This document shows, in pieces, positions 1-10,920 of a stretch of DNA of 64,000 bases (the first letter of the stretch is position 1; the number at the start of each line of letters is the position of its first letter). The DNA comes from Plotosus lineatus. Lineage: Eukaryota; Chordata; Actinopteri; Siluriformes; Plotosidae. The notes beneath the pieces were generated by a model. The model had not been told where the DNA came from. It ran no database searches and saw only the letters and a list, made by a program, of their open reading frames with translations. The stretch spans positions 11,569,501-11,633,500 of the forward strand of contig CM045733.1 of assembly GCA_024760905.1 (NCBI GenBank). Direction: 5' to 3'. Both the position numbers and the translations under genes were made by a program.

Positions 1-199
1 ATCTGACCATTCCCTGCTCCAAACCAGTCAGATCCCACCATGGTCACAGCACTTCCACAGCTCAACTGTCTACAGAGGACATCGGCAGCTCTCCGATTCC
101 AGTTTACGGCACAAACCGTGCCCCAGGTACTGAGGTACTTGAGCTCAACTCGACCAGAACAGGAGTCTAAGCCATTCACCAGCCATGCATCTGTATGGC
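1..199 (-). CDS. SRCR domain 9 (type b-like), cut by window start
   Basis: Acceptor TGTCCAG followed by a phase-1 reading frame [20 protein letters not shown] that continues through [18 protein letters not shown] to the window edge. It is the most divergent domain: VCRELGCG has become VLCRQLSCG. The second half of the domain and its donor are outside the window. Confidence 0.8.
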
Positions 200-3100
200 C
201 TGGACAAGCAACTTGAAGGTTATTGAAGAAGGAAATGTAGTAGAGTCTCATAATTACAAACCCATTCAGCATTGACTATTTTAACTGACATAAAATAATT
301 TGATACTTAACCAGAACATATTAATCCAACATCATCTTCATAGGAGCACTTGTTCTGAAGTGCAAACGATCCTTCGCAGAAATAAACCTGGGATTCATTG
401 CCTTTGCACCGAAGATCTTTTATCCACACCTGGCTCGGCTGTTTCCCAAAAGCAGATGTCCGAAATACCTTCACAGGAATCCCACAGCCCAACTCCCGAC
501 ACACGACTTCGGCATCATGTCTGTCGAACTCAGCATCACACACTGTTGCCCATGTTTTTCCACGAAGCACCTCAACTCTCCCAGAACACACATGAGGGCC
601 ATGTGTAAGTCTGGCTTTTCTGTGATCTGTGTATTTTTTTAATTAACGATAATCATTAAGCCAATGACAGTACGAAGTATGGTGACAAAGGTAATATTTA
701 AGTTTGAAGGTTAATAGTACATTGCAGCTTACCTGAACAGATCACCGCGGGATCTCTTTCATGACGACAGTTTTGTTGCCCCCAACTCTTTATCCGACAA
801 TCCTTCAGGCTGGTTTCTGATCCTGTACAGTGCGCAGCCATCCAGATTGGTCCTGATCCTGGGCCAAAGTAAGCATTAACAAGTACGTCCACAGCTTCCC
901 CACAGTCTAATTCTCTACACACCACTGTAGCGGCTTTCATACTCCAGTTATCATCACACACTGTGCCCCAGTGTCCTCGATGCAAGACCTCCACCCTTCC
1001 TGCACACTGACTACCACCATCCACCAGCCTTACACCGGCTGTTTATGGACAGATGGAGAAATGATCCAAAGTCATGCGTATTATTTATATTGGAAAACAT
1101 AATACGACACTGGATTATTTACAATGCAGCACTTACCAGCACACACCAGCGCAACATCACTGGAATGGGAACAGTTGTGTCCGAGCAGAGATGACGAACA
1201 AAACATTGTCTGAGATTCGGAACCTGTGCAATGAAGCTTCTTTTCCCACATCTGACTTTCACCTCTTCCAAAAGTATCTGCCCCCAGCACCTTTACAGGA
1301 GACCCACAACCCAGCTCCCGACACACAACCTCTGCCTCATGTTGGCCAAAATCCGCAGCACATACCGCGAGCCAGGTCATCCCATGAAGCATCTCTAATC
1401 TTCCAGAGCAATGAGAACCACCAGCAAGCCTAATTCCTAATTAGTTACCATGGGAGAAAATAGACTATGAAGGAATAGATGGCAACCATAAATAATAAGT
1501 GATTATCATTAGTATATGCAAATAGACTTGTTAGTTGAAATAAATAAAATATAGTTTACCTGAGCAAATCACCCCGGCATCATTGTCATGGCTACAAAAA
1601 TTGTCACCCCATTCTACTGATAAACAATTTTTAATAGCCGTTTCTGACCCACTACAGTCTTCAATGACACCCCAGACCGGTCCGGATCCCGCTGTAAAGT
1701 ATGCACCTCCAGGGGCATCTATGACGTCGCTACAGCCCAGCTCTTTACACACCACTGTAGCGGCTTTCATATTCCAGTTGTCGTCACACAATGTTCCCCA
1801 CTGTCCTCGATAAAAAACCTCAACTCGACCGGCACACTGGCTTCCACCATGCACGAGCCTCACACCCTCTGGATAGGAAAGAAAATTCTCACAATTAGCC
1901 AAAAATATAAACCTTATAGCCAGAATGAGTCATGAATATTTACAAGAAATGTTAATGAGCTCAGGCAGTAATGTCAGAGGGTGTGTTCACTTCATCCCAA
2001 AAATGTTCAGTGGGGTTGTGGTCCAGGCCGGAGTAATTCTTTTACACGAACCATGAGAAACGTTGTTTTTACCAAGTTTACAGATTCTGCTATGTGTACA
2101 CGGATACTGTTTATGGTAGAACATGTTTACACTCCGGGCAGTGGTGGCCTGGCGGTAAAGGCGCTGGATTACTGATCCTAAGGTTGGGGGTTCAAGCTTC
2201 ATTCTCCACAGGTTGTCACTGTCCCCACAATGCAGATAACTGGGTTATCAAAGGCCGGCCATGTCTCTCACTGTCTGTGGTGAGATGTTCCATGTAAAAT
2301 AACCATTGCTGACTTTCGTCAAGAGTGGCTGCAAAGCTGTCAGCGTATTTCTGCCCCACGATGGCCTGGAGAGCTGTCCAGGGTGTACTCTGCCCTTGCC
2401 TGTAGTCAGCTGGGATAGGTGCCAACCTCCCCGTGACCCTAATTAGGACTAAGCAGTTCAGAAAACGAATGAATGTTTAAACTCCTCAGCTAGAATGAAG
2501 TGAAAGAATAACACTTGCGTGTCAAAAAATTGTAAATTCAATGGTTCTTGGTTTGAGTCCCCGGAACCCGACCTGTGCTTTTCCATGTTCTCCCCATACT
2601 TGTGTGGGTTTCCTCCAGGTGCTCTGGTTTCCTTCCACAGTCCTACAACAAATCCTTATTTCCCCTAGTTGTGAATGTGAGGGTTGGTATGTGTTGGCCC
2701 TGTGATGGGATAGCGAGCTGTTCAGGGTGTACCCCGTCTTCGCATAGAGTTGGCCGAGTTAGGTTCCAGCCTCCCATCAAACATGGTAGGATAAATAGGT
2801 TCGGAAAATGAATGAATGAAGGAGTTTGTAGAAGGCCGGGATATAAGTTATGTGAGAATGATGGTCAGATATTCCTGCACTGAAGTGTGATCTCTTTCAG
2901 TTTATACAGTACAAGCAGCATCAAATTTGACATCACAGTTTAGATAATATGAATGAGATAATGTTAAAGTTTAGCTCTTACCAGCACACACAAGTCCCAC
3001 GTAATGAGAGCAGCTGTTTTTGAGTGTAGATGTTGGACAAAAATGAATCTGAGATTCACTGCCACTGCAGTCAAGCTCCTTTCTCCACACCTGACCTTCC

Positions 3101-6100
3101 CCACTGTCTAAAGTTACCGTTTCAAGCACCTGCACAAGCGGCCCACAGCCCAACTCCCTACACACAACCTCTGCATCCTGCTGGTCGAAGCCAGAATCAC
3201 ACACTGAGGCCCATGTTTTCCCATGAAGCACTTCTACTCTCCCAGAGCACCGAGAACCACCAACCAGTCTGACTTCTGAAATGGTAACATTGGAGGAGTG
3301 ACAGAACTTAAATACTCAATACAAAGTGGTTTAATGTTCACGTATGTGACGTGGTGGTGTAGCGGTTAGCAGTTTGTTCTCACAACAAGAAGGTCTTGAG
3401 TTTATAATTTATTTTTAATTAAAAATGATTACAGTTTTAAAATCACTATTCAGGGATCCCTGGCTACTTCACACTTCAATTCATGTGGCTTCAGTGCATT
3501 GCATTTTTTTTTTAAACATTCATCGAATTAAAAAATAAGGCAATTAAGGAAGAAAAGAGGAAAAGTTAAGGAAAACGCCACTAAAACAAGGCCAATTATG
3601 TAAAAAACTCGAAACAAACAAAACAAAAAACAACCCAAAATTGTCAATCAAAACTAGTTACATTGTTGTGAGGTACACATCGGAGTGTGTGTGTGTCTGT
3701 ATTTGTGTGTATTTATATTTTATTTATATCTTGTGCATTATTTTTAAATGTTTAATCGTTATAAGCATTTATAGCATTGAATATGTATTTATTGATATGA
3801 TATGCACATATACATGTCCATATACGTTAGTCGGGGGGGTTCCAACTTCGCAGAATTCGGTGGTCGCAGGGGGATCTTAGTCCCAATTAACCATGGAAAA
3901 TGAGTGATCCCTGGATATATTTTTTATATTCTGCATTGAACCCATCCCAAGTGAGCGCACACGTACACGTAAACAATGAGCACAACACTTGGAGCCGTGG
4001 GATGCCACACACACTGGGAGTACCTGGAGAGCAGTTGGGGGTTGGTGCATTGCTCAAGAGCACTTAAGCCATTTATATGGAGGAAGGGATTGTTCTGCTC
4101 ACTCCCCCACCACCACACATTTTTCCTGCTGATTCAGGAATATAACCGAAAACCTTTTGGTCCCAAATGCTTATTCTCTAACCATAAGGCTACGGTTGCC
4201 CCCAATATGAGATGTTAAACCAGTCCTGATGACCCCACTCAAATGAAACTATGCCTGTGATAGCTGATATGGGATGAACCCTCCATTGAAGAAATGTAGC
4301 ATCAGTAGAAATAAGCAACTTAGCTTAATCCTTCAATGGTCACGGAACGGCTGGTACTTATCTCAGCCGATACTGGGAAAAGGCAGAGTACACCCTGAAC
4401 AGCTTGCCTCACCGTTACAGGGATTAGCCTCACCCCATTATTTACACTCACACCTAAGGACAATTTGGAACAGCCATTAAGTCTCATATGCATGTCTTTG
4501 GACTGTGGGAGGAAACTGGAGTACCCAGAGGAAACACACAGAAATGACCAAAACTGAGAGTCAAGCCCCGCCTTCTTATTGTGAGTCAAACATACTAATC
4601 ACGCCAAGTTTTCTTTATCACCTCAGAGTTCCAAGCTTCATACCTGAGCAGATGACTCCGGCAACTTTATCAAGATCACAGTCATGGACACCAAACTCTG
4701 AGGAGTCACAGATTTTAAGGGAAGACTCTGATCCCTTACAGTTCACATCGTCCATCCAGAATGATGCTAAACCTGATCCAAATTGGGATTGATGCAGCGC
4801 GCCGACGGCTTCTCCACAACCCAGCTCCCGACACACGACCGCAGCAGCTTTCAGGTTCCAGTGATCACTGCACACTGTTCCCCACTGCTCTCTATGAAGA
4901 ACCTCCACCCTCCCAGCACACTGACTCTCACCATCCACCAACCTCACACTGTCTGTGCAGGAGAGAACAAGGAAAATACAAGTGTAACGTTCAAGAATCA
5001 TCATACAGGAGAACGATCGGAAGGAAATGCAAAGAAAAATAAAGGTATTAACTCTGAGTTACAGGACTTACCAGCACACACCAGTCCCACATCACTATTA
5101 GGGGAGCAGTCGTGTTTGGGTGTAGATTTCCCACAAAACTGAATCTTTGCCTCTGTACCTTTGCACTGAAACTTCTCTCTCCACACCTGACTCTTGCTTC
5201 GGCCAAAAGCAGCTGCTCCCAGCACACGCACAGCGGGACCACAGCCGAGCTCTCGACACGCAACCGATGCCTCGCTCTGACTAAAACTAGCATCACACAC
5301 TGACTCCCAAGTCTTCCCATGAAGCACCTCTACTCTCCCAGAGCAGCGAGAACCACCAACCAGTCTGATTCCTGAAATATTTATTCGGTTAACAATAATT
5401 ATTGCATTTTTTCCTGTATGTATTTTCCAACATTGTATAATACAGGGATCCCTCCCTACTTCGCTCTTCAAATAATGTGGCTTTAATGCATTGCGGTTTT
5501 AAAAAAATAAATATTAATTGAATTAAAAAATAAAGAAATCAAAGAAGAATAGGCCAATTATGCAAAAAAAAAAAAAAAAAAAAAAACCAAGCCCTAAACC
5601 AGCACAAAACAAAACAACCCAAAATCTCCCATCAAAACTGGACACATTGTTGCATCTGTGTGCAGGGTGGCCACGCCCCCCTTTGCTGGAGCCTAGTATT
5701 AAGTGTACCTCAGGATAATGTTTAATCATATTTTATACTTCTATTTATGATCTATCTTTCTGTAGATATTATTCCATTTCTATTTCTACTTGTTCTTCAA
5801 TTTCATTTCACTTTTGACCTTGGACAGCTTGGTAACTCCGGATGTTTGCAAAACGAATGTTGGTGAGTTGGAGAGCGTCTGTATTTATATTTTATTTACA
5901 TTTTATGTTATTTTTGAATGCTTAATTGTTATTATAATCATTTATAGCATTGGGTATGTATTTATTGATATTATATACACATATACATGTACGTATATGT
6001 TGGGGGGGGGGTGATCCTACTTCGTGGATTTTGATGGTCGCGTGGGGATCTCGCTCTCAATTAACCGCAGAAAGTGAGGGATCCCTGTATTCACCAGCCA

Positions 6101-8830
6101 CCACCACGATCACCTGAAAAAACCCACACAAAGTTCAGGAAGAACATGGAAGAATGTGCCTATCTCAGCACTGAGCGAAAGTGGGGTGCACCTTAAACCG
6201 TTCGCCTGTCCAACACAGGGTAACACACAACCATTTACATTCAAGACTCACACCGAGGGGTAATATGGAAGAGTCAGTTGAACTAATGTGCACGTGTTTG
6301 GATTATGGGAGAAAACCGGAATACCTAGAAGAAACCCATGCAAACATGTGAAGAACATGTAAACGCCACACAGAAACGCTCGAGCCCAGGACTCGAACCA
6401 AGTACCTCCTTTCTGTGAGGCAGTCATGCTAACACAACACCACCCACTTGTGAAACCTGTTTCTTTTCCCATGAAGGCTTATACTGATAAAAAGAACAAC
6501 AAAACAAATCATTGTATAGTAGGACTATCCACTACACATAAGAGCAAATCTGAGACAAATGTCCTGAAGTTGACAGGAAATGGAAACCCATACTGACCTT
6601 GAAATCGATCATTGAAAAAAGGAAAGTTTGGTACCTGCAACCAACATACTGCGGACCTCGAACACTCGTCTTCTCTTTCAAATGCAGTTCTAACAAATAC
6701 AAACAAGGGGGCCATTTCCAAAATCCCAAACAGTTAAAAAAAATAATAATAATAAATTTAAAAATAAAATAATACGTAATAACAACGCCTCCCCAAGATT
6801 TACTTCAGCCCAAGGTCCAGCCAAGGTATTAATATTACCCTTGTAATTCAAAGCGTGCGTGCATACCTAAAAGAGGGCAGTACAACGAACCCAATCAAAA
6901 ATCCAAATATATTTCATAGCAGGAATGACATTAACCAAAATTAAATCCATCGACGTCTGCCTAAATTTCCCTTTAAGATCGCTCTGCCCGGCACTTCCTT
7001 GAAATCAACTACCGACCGACCAACCAAAACCTCAGCTGTCCTCCTGCTAGTGTAGAAAACAGAACAATAACAGACTACAGAAAACTACGAGCACAAATAG
7101 CTACCTCATCGCGTGAGGGGGAATTGATGTGTGGTGACAGTGGTTAACGCTGCATTTTAAACTTTCCATGGCATTCAGTGCAGGTGCTTAGATTATTGTA
7201 GCTGATTATTTCTGAAATCATAAGTATGTATTTTCCTTTCGAGGGCATTAAGTCCTAATGTGTAGAATATCACCCAAATAAGAAATATTGTTGTGGATAA
7301 ACTTTAGTTTATCTGTGTCATGTGAACCGAGTCTGTCGCACATCGGCCTCTCAGATGGGTTCAAATCTTTAGAAGAGAAAGTGTGCATGTTCTTTTTGTA
7401 CTTGTATGGGTTTCTTCTGGGTACACTGGTTTCCTCCCACCGTCCAGAGACATGCACATCAGGCTAACTGAATGTTGCTCCAAAATGTGTGCATGAATGG
7501 TTGTGTGTATTGGGCAGGGTGTACTCTGCCCTCACCCGGAAATAACAGCTGAAATAGTGTAATAGGTTCCAGCCTCCATGACTTTCAATCCACTGTAACA
7601 GATTGCACATTATTTTAGGATTGTGCTAAATTAATAAACCAAGATAAATAGATAGAGACAGACAGACAAACAGACAGAACTGTCGGACGGATAGTTTCTG
7701 GGTCCCCATTGGGACGTTTTTGAGAACTATATCCCCCATAACACTGCAAATAAATGGGAGTATTCAGGTGTTACTCATCATGGAGTTCGGGTTTACCTTT
7801 AGGACTGTAAAGTTATTTTTATTTACTTAGATAATTTATACTTGAGGAAAGAGGAAATAAAATAAGGGCATCATGGATGAAACATTTAACAGAAGACTGG
7901 ATCACTGATCCCAAGGTTGGGAGTTCACGACAAATACCGTGTACACATATAATTGACAAAATTTAAAGTACATCTTTTATGCTATAATACAGATTCAGAT
8001 ACTGACATCAGTCGGGAATAATATTTCTTATAAAATGTTAACTGCTGGAAATACCTTTGAAAACATTTATTCAATGCATGACATATTTTCATTTATTTTT
8101 ATTGCTTTCTTTTTTCTTTAAATATATGTATAAATAAATAAATAAATTACCGGATTACATTATAATATAATATTTTAACAATATAATATAGTAGGCATTT
8201 TGATAGTAAGCATTTTGGTTCAGTATAATTTATAATATCAGCATCTGCATGGTCATCAAACATAATGCACTGTAGATACAGCATGACCAACCTGAGCAGA
8301 TGACTCCGGCGTCCTCTTCATGATTACACTCACCTACCGACTCTCCAAGTGGCCCACATTTTCTCAGGGTGGATTCAGATCCAGTACACCCAAGATGTCT
8401 CATCCAGATCGGTCCTGAACCTGATCCAAAATGAGCATCACCCCATGCGTCCACAGCTTCCCCACAGTCTAACTCTCTACACACCACTGCAGCGGCGCTC
8501 AGGTTCCAGTAATCATCACACACTGTCCCCCACTCATCTCGGTGAAAAATCTCCACTCTTCCCGAGCAAGCACTGTCACCATTCACCAGCCTCACACTGT
8601 CTATACGCCAAAGAGAGAGAGAGAGAGAGAGAAACAAAAAACTTTGCTCTCCTGTTCTTTTCCAAAGGATAATTATTGAGTTATAGATCTTTATTGAAAC
8701 GGTTTTACTCCATTAATTATATAAAAATATTTTTATCAGTTGTTATTTACACCTTTAACAAAGTTTACTTGCCAGTTTTGGTGATCCTCACTGAGGAGAA
8801 CACTAAAATGAGAATGAAACAGATGTACAT
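1..8830 (-). CDS. Multidomain group-B SRCR receptor gene (CD163/WC1/DMBT1-like), 5' part
   Basis: Secreted or cell-surface scavenger/pattern-recognition receptor built from SRCR domains of about 100 residues. The chain runs from a signal-peptide exon (8773-8830) through SRCR exons 8292-8600, 5072-5371, 4644-4952, 2982-3275, 1560-1868, 1137-1436, 733-1038, 312-626 and 1-199 (cut by the window edge). Every junction is phase 1, so all exons join in frame. Each complete domain has eight cysteines, the group-B pattern, with the hallmarks [13 protein letters not shown] and a terminal VICSG or LVCAG. Two subtypes alternate. Type b has [16 protein letters not shown]...GTVCDD...VICSG and type a has [20 protein letters not shown]...LVCAG. 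No stop or frameshift was found. The C-terminal part (further domains, transmembrane segment, tail) lies outside the window, so membrane anchoring is unknown. Ligand specificity cannot be inferred. It lies downstream of tmtc2 on the same strand. Confidence 0.88.
312..626 (-). CDS. SRCR domain 8 (type a, divergent N-terminus)
   Basis: Phase 1-1 exon of 315 nt (acceptor ATACACAG, donor GTTAAG). The domain ends DVGLICSG and keeps eight cysteines. Its first strand reads [20 protein letters not shown], so the usual RLVGGSRC has been lost. An extra few residues at its N-terminus make it the longest of the set. A careful recount shows it is in frame. Confidence 0.85.
733..1038 (-). CDS. SRCR domain 7 (type b)
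   Basis: Phase 1-1 exon of 306 nt (acceptor AACAG, donor GTAAGC). It begins [20 protein letters not shown] and ends AVICSG, with eight cysteines. Confidence 0.9.
1137..1436 (-). CDS. SRCR domain 6 (type a)
   Basis: Phase 1-1 exon of 300 nt (acceptor ATTAG, donor GTAAGT). It begins [20 protein letters not shown] and ends DVALVCAG, with eight cysteines. The intron from domain 5 is 123 bp and the intron to domain 7 is 98 bp. Confidence 0.9.
1560..1868 (-). CDS. SRCR domain 5 (type b)
   Basis: Phase 1-1 exon of 309 nt (acceptor ATCCAG, donor GTAAAC). It begins [20 protein letters not shown] and ends AGVICSG. The preceding a-to-b intron (1869-2981) has been enlarged by a SINE-A and a SINE-B copy. 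Confidence 0.9.
2136..2472 (+). mobile_element. SINE-A copy with tail type 2
   Basis: tRNA-derived head (GGGCAGTGGTGGCC, then a degenerate B box GGTTCAAGCTT), then the family's central part, then the tail shared with SINE-B (GCTGTCCAGGGTGTACTCTG ... CCTAATTAGGA, GAATGAATG end). A 13-bp target duplication with one mismatch flanks it: ATGTTTACACTCC at 2123-2135 and ATGTTTAAACTCC at 2473-2485. Confidence 0.85.
2520..2815 (+). mobile_element. SINE-B copy (5' part degraded)
   Basis: Contains the SINE-B body (GTGTGGGTTTCCTCCAGGTG, TTCAGGGTGTACCCC) and ends in a GAATGAATGAA tail. The tRNA-like head is mostly lost; a weak B box is visible near 2550. Confidence 0.7.
2982..3275 (-). CDS. SRCR domain 4 (type a)
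   Basis: Phase 1-1 exon of 294 nt (acceptor TTTCAG, donor GTAAGA). It begins [20 protein letters not shown] and ends YVGLVCAG. It is two codons shorter than the other type-a domains, having lost residues just before the last strand ([10 protein letters not shown]), but keeps all eight cysteines. Confidence 0.88.
3348..3402 (+). mobile_element. SINE-B head fragment
   Basis: About 55 bp resembling the A-box end of SINE-B (GGTGGTGTAGCGGTTAGCA), truncated before the body and followed by MITE-1. Confidence 0.5.
3446..3917 (-). mobile_element. MITE-1 copy (TA-flanked non-autonomous DNA transposon), shortened
   Basis: Begins CAGGGATCCCTGGCTACTTC and ends in a diverged form of the inverted terminus (GAGTGATCCCTGG). 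The interior matches the other MITE-1 copies at 5444-6091, 15875-17125 and 35583-36250, including the ATGTATTTATTGATAT and CATATACATGT parts. No transposase reading frame is present. Confidence 0.7.
4328..4612 (-). mobile_element. SINE-B copy, inverted
   Basis: Reverse-oriented SINE-B body: CAGAGTACACCCTGAACAGC, TCTTTGGACTGTGGGAGGAA and GCCTTCTTATTGTGAGTCAA, ending close to the SRCR domain 3 donor. It lies in a b-to-a intron. Confidence 0.7.
4644..4952 (-). CDS. SRCR domain 3 (type b)
   Basis: Phase 1-1 exon of 309 nt (acceptor GTGCAG-type, donor GTATGA). It begins [20 protein letters not shown] and ends AGVICSG, with eight cysteines. Confidence 0.9.
5072..5371 (-). CDS. SRCR domain 2 (type a)
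   Basis: Phase 1-1 exon of 300 nt (acceptor TTTCAG, donor GTAAGT). It begins [20 protein letters not shown] and ends DVGLVCAG, with eight cysteines. The intron to domain 3 is only 119 bp, consistent with an a-b pair duplicated as a unit. Confidence 0.9.
5444..6091 (-). mobile_element. MITE-1 copy, near complete
   Basis: About 650 bp bounded by CAGGGATCCCTC and GAGGGATCCCTG, each next to TA. TA duplication with long terminal inverted repeats points to the Tc1/mariner/pogo group of non-autonomous elements. It has poly-A and poly-G tracts inside and no transposase. It sits in the large b-to-a SRCR intron. Confidence 0.78.
6100..6445 (-). mobile_element. SINE-B copy, inverted
   Basis: Reverse-oriented SINE-B body (AGTGGGGTGCACCTTAAACC, GGATTATGGGAGAAAACCGG, B box complement ACTCGAACC near 6393) with a partly preserved head (GAGGCAGTCATGCTAACACA). 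Confidence 0.7.
6446..8291. other. SRCR intron, mostly unassigned
   Basis: A SINE-B-like stretch is recognisable at about 7385-7640 (plus orientation: GTATGGGTTTCTTCTGGGTA, GCAGGGTGTACTCTGCCCTC). The rest shows no coding potential, tRNA, or clear element. It includes short ATAA-rich runs near 8120-8190. Confidence 0.5.
8292..8600 (-). CDS. SRCR domain 1 (type b)
   Basis: Phase 1-1 exon of 309 nt with acceptor TATAG and donor GTTGGT. It encodes an eight-cysteine domain beginning [19 protein letters not shown] and ending in GVICSG. The polypyrimidine tract of its acceptor lies beside a (CT)n microsatellite (8613-8631). Confidence 0.88.
8773..8830 (-). CDS. SRCR gene exon 1: start codon and signal peptide
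   Basis: The 58-nt exon encodes [19 protein letters not shown] plus one base, a short hydrophobic segment typical of a secretory signal peptide. An in-frame TGA lies two codons upstream of the ATG, so the start is well delimited. The single leftover G completes the first codon of the next exon (G plus AC gives Asp, reading DSVRLV), the phase-1 junction usual for SRCR genes. The donor is GCAAGT, a GC-type site rather than GT. The nearest GT, four bases downstream, would put the next exon out of frame. It was chosen by frame, hydrophobicity and position, without transcript evidence. Confidence 0.62.
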
Positions 8831-10354
8831 CTCTCAACTCTTCACATGTTGTGCTTATCCAACTCTGTCCCTAAACAAGAGAGAAAGAGTGAGTGAGTGA
8901 GAGAGAGGGGGGAGAGAGAGGGGGAGAGAGAGAGAGGGGGAGAGAGAGAGCACCACCAATCACATTCATTATTACCTTATTAGAAAAGTAACAGGAAATG
9001 TTCAAACATCTTCAGTGACAAATCGAAATGAGGCATTTTCACATTTTCCATATATAAGATTATATACATAATCTCAGACTCCACCTTGTGTATCTAGAAA
9101 CGTCTGACTTTAATAGAGCCAACGATGCACAGGGATTTGACATCAGAGAGCGGAAGCATTGTGCAGTGGGTACAGCCCTAATGCCTGCCACCTGCACAGC
9201 GAGCGAAGTCCAACACTGACAAGTGATCATTTGCATTACCGCTCTCTGAGTTCACGTTCCCACGTGTCAACGTACCTTCAACAGAACAAAGGAACCTAAA
9301 GATTTGCTATTTCTGAACTTTGACCTCAGAGTTAATGAAGCTTCTTGCTGCTGTTTTTTTTAATAGTGGGGTTTTTTTTTAAGTAGTAAAATGGCCTGTC
9401 AGAATAAATTTATTTGATGATCAAATCATCAATGAAGACATCAATGGTGGACACATCACAAGCACGGGTGCATAAAACAGGAAGATTTGAAGTTTGAACT
9501 AATACACACACAGATGGTGAAACTTAATACGAGTCTGTACTGCGGATGTCAGTAGCTCGTGATGTAACCAACATTACGGCGGATTACCTACTCATCACTC
9601 ACTGAACTGCTCAAGTCACCAGGGGTTATCATTATCAGGAGGCCAGAAGATCGCCCAGCTGAAACAGGGTGAAGGTGAGGCACACCCTGAACAGCTTACC
9701 AGGCCATTACAGGGCCAACACACACAACATTCACACTCCTGGTGGAGAACAAACAGACTCTGCACAGAAGCATCAGAGCCCGGTCTCAAACCCAGGACCT
9801 TCTTACTGAGAGGCAGGTGAGCTAACCACTAAAATAATCATACCACCCCGCGAGGCACCTTGCTTACTCTAATTTAAAAAAATTAAAATAAAAAAGGTTG
9901 CACATACCAGTACTCTACAGTTTTTTAATAATAATTTATCTGAGTCGCACTTTATCCTCAGAGTGAGAATGTTCAGGGTTTGAATTTCTGAGTGGAGTTT
10001 TGTAAGTTCTACCCGTGTTTGTATGGGTTCTCTCACCAAGTTAAAAAACACACACATTGAATCACCTGACTATTTGAAATTGCTCGAGGTGTGAATGGTT
10101 GTTTATACGGATCCAGTTTCCCCTGTAAGCCAGACAGATAAGTAGTATAGATAATGAATGATGTGATAACATTGCTTTGTTGCTTTTATTATTTTTCTCC
10201 TCTAAATAATAAAGCTATAGTGTTCGTCTTTTTAAAAATATAGTTCTTTATTTTTACAACAATTCTCTCACACTATAATAACCATGCAAAAAAACAACAA
10301 AAAACAAAAACAAAAAAAAAACAGCCTTTTAGACTTACAGAAGCTTCATAATAA
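8831..10354. other. Intergenic region between the SRCR gene and tmtc2 (part)
   Basis: Contains a GA-rich purine tract (8880-8950), the weak TATA candidate, an inverted SINE-B-like remnant (about 9590-9860, with TTCTTACTGAGAGGCAGGTG) and a plus-strand fragment near 9960-10150. No coding exon was recognised. Confidence 0.5.
9060..9066 (-). promoter_or_regulatory. Possible TATA box of the SRCR gene
   Basis: On the minus strand TATATAA lies about 230 nt upstream of the SRCR start codon. A GA/CT-rich tract (8880-8950) lies between them and would be in the 5' leader. The region is AT-rich, so a chance match is quite possible and no initiator was identified. Confidence 0.18.
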
Positions 10355-10920
10355 TAGGATGTTAATAGAGAAGTACAGAGAAGGTTAGAGGGAGCTGCAT
10401 CGTGCCAGTGTGGATCTGGAGAAAGTGTATGACAGGGTGCCGACAAGAGGAACTGTGGTATTGCATGAGGAAGTCTGGAGTGGCAGCGAAGTATGGTACA
10501 GTAGTGCAGGACATGTATGAGAAATGTAAGACAGTGGTGAGGGCAGGAGGCAGAGCTGGAGGTAGCAGAGATAAAAATGTTGAGGTTCTCTTTGGGAATA
10601 ATGAGGATGGATAGGATCAGGAATGAGTACATCAGAGGGACAGCACATGTAAGATGTTTTAGACAAAGTCAGAGAGGCTAGATTGAGATGGTTTGGACAT
10701 GTACAGAGGAGGGATAGTGAGTATATTGGTAGTAGGATGCTGAGGTTGGAAATACCAGGCAGGACTAGAGGAAGACCAAAGAGGAAATTTATGGATGTGG
10801 TGAAGGAGGACATGAAGGTAGTTGGTGTAACAGAAGAAGCTCCAGTGGATAGGGTGAGATGGAGGCAGATGATTCGCTGTGGCGAACCCTGAAGGGTACA
10901 GCCAAAAGGAAAAGAAGAAA
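10355..10920 (+). mobile_element. LINE-C fragment, 5'-truncated and internally deleted, with 14-bp target duplication
   Basis: Encodes parts of the same reverse transcriptase as the copies at 49765-52760 and 53989-57063: ELWYCMRKSGVA, then after an internal deletion the C-terminal RWFGHVQRRDSEYIG and RWRQMIRCGEP. It ends in the LINE-C 3' sequence (AGCCAAAAGGAAAAGAAGAA). The perfect repeat AAGCTTCATAATAA at 10341-10354 and 10921-10934 flanks it, so the truncated, deleted form was probably what inserted, or the deletion followed insertion. Confidence 0.88.

Larger units (their letters stand above)
1869..2981. other. SRCR intron enlarged by SINEs
   Basis: The a-to-b intron between domains 4 and 5 holds a SINE-A copy (2136-2472) and a SINE-B copy (about 2520-2815). 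The residual sequence has no other recognisable feature. Confidence 0.7.

Noticed and set aside
312..626. Apparent frameshift at the start of SRCR domain 8
   Set aside because: A first reading missed two bases; recounting gives an exon of 315 nt in frame with phase 1 junctions, so the domain is intact.
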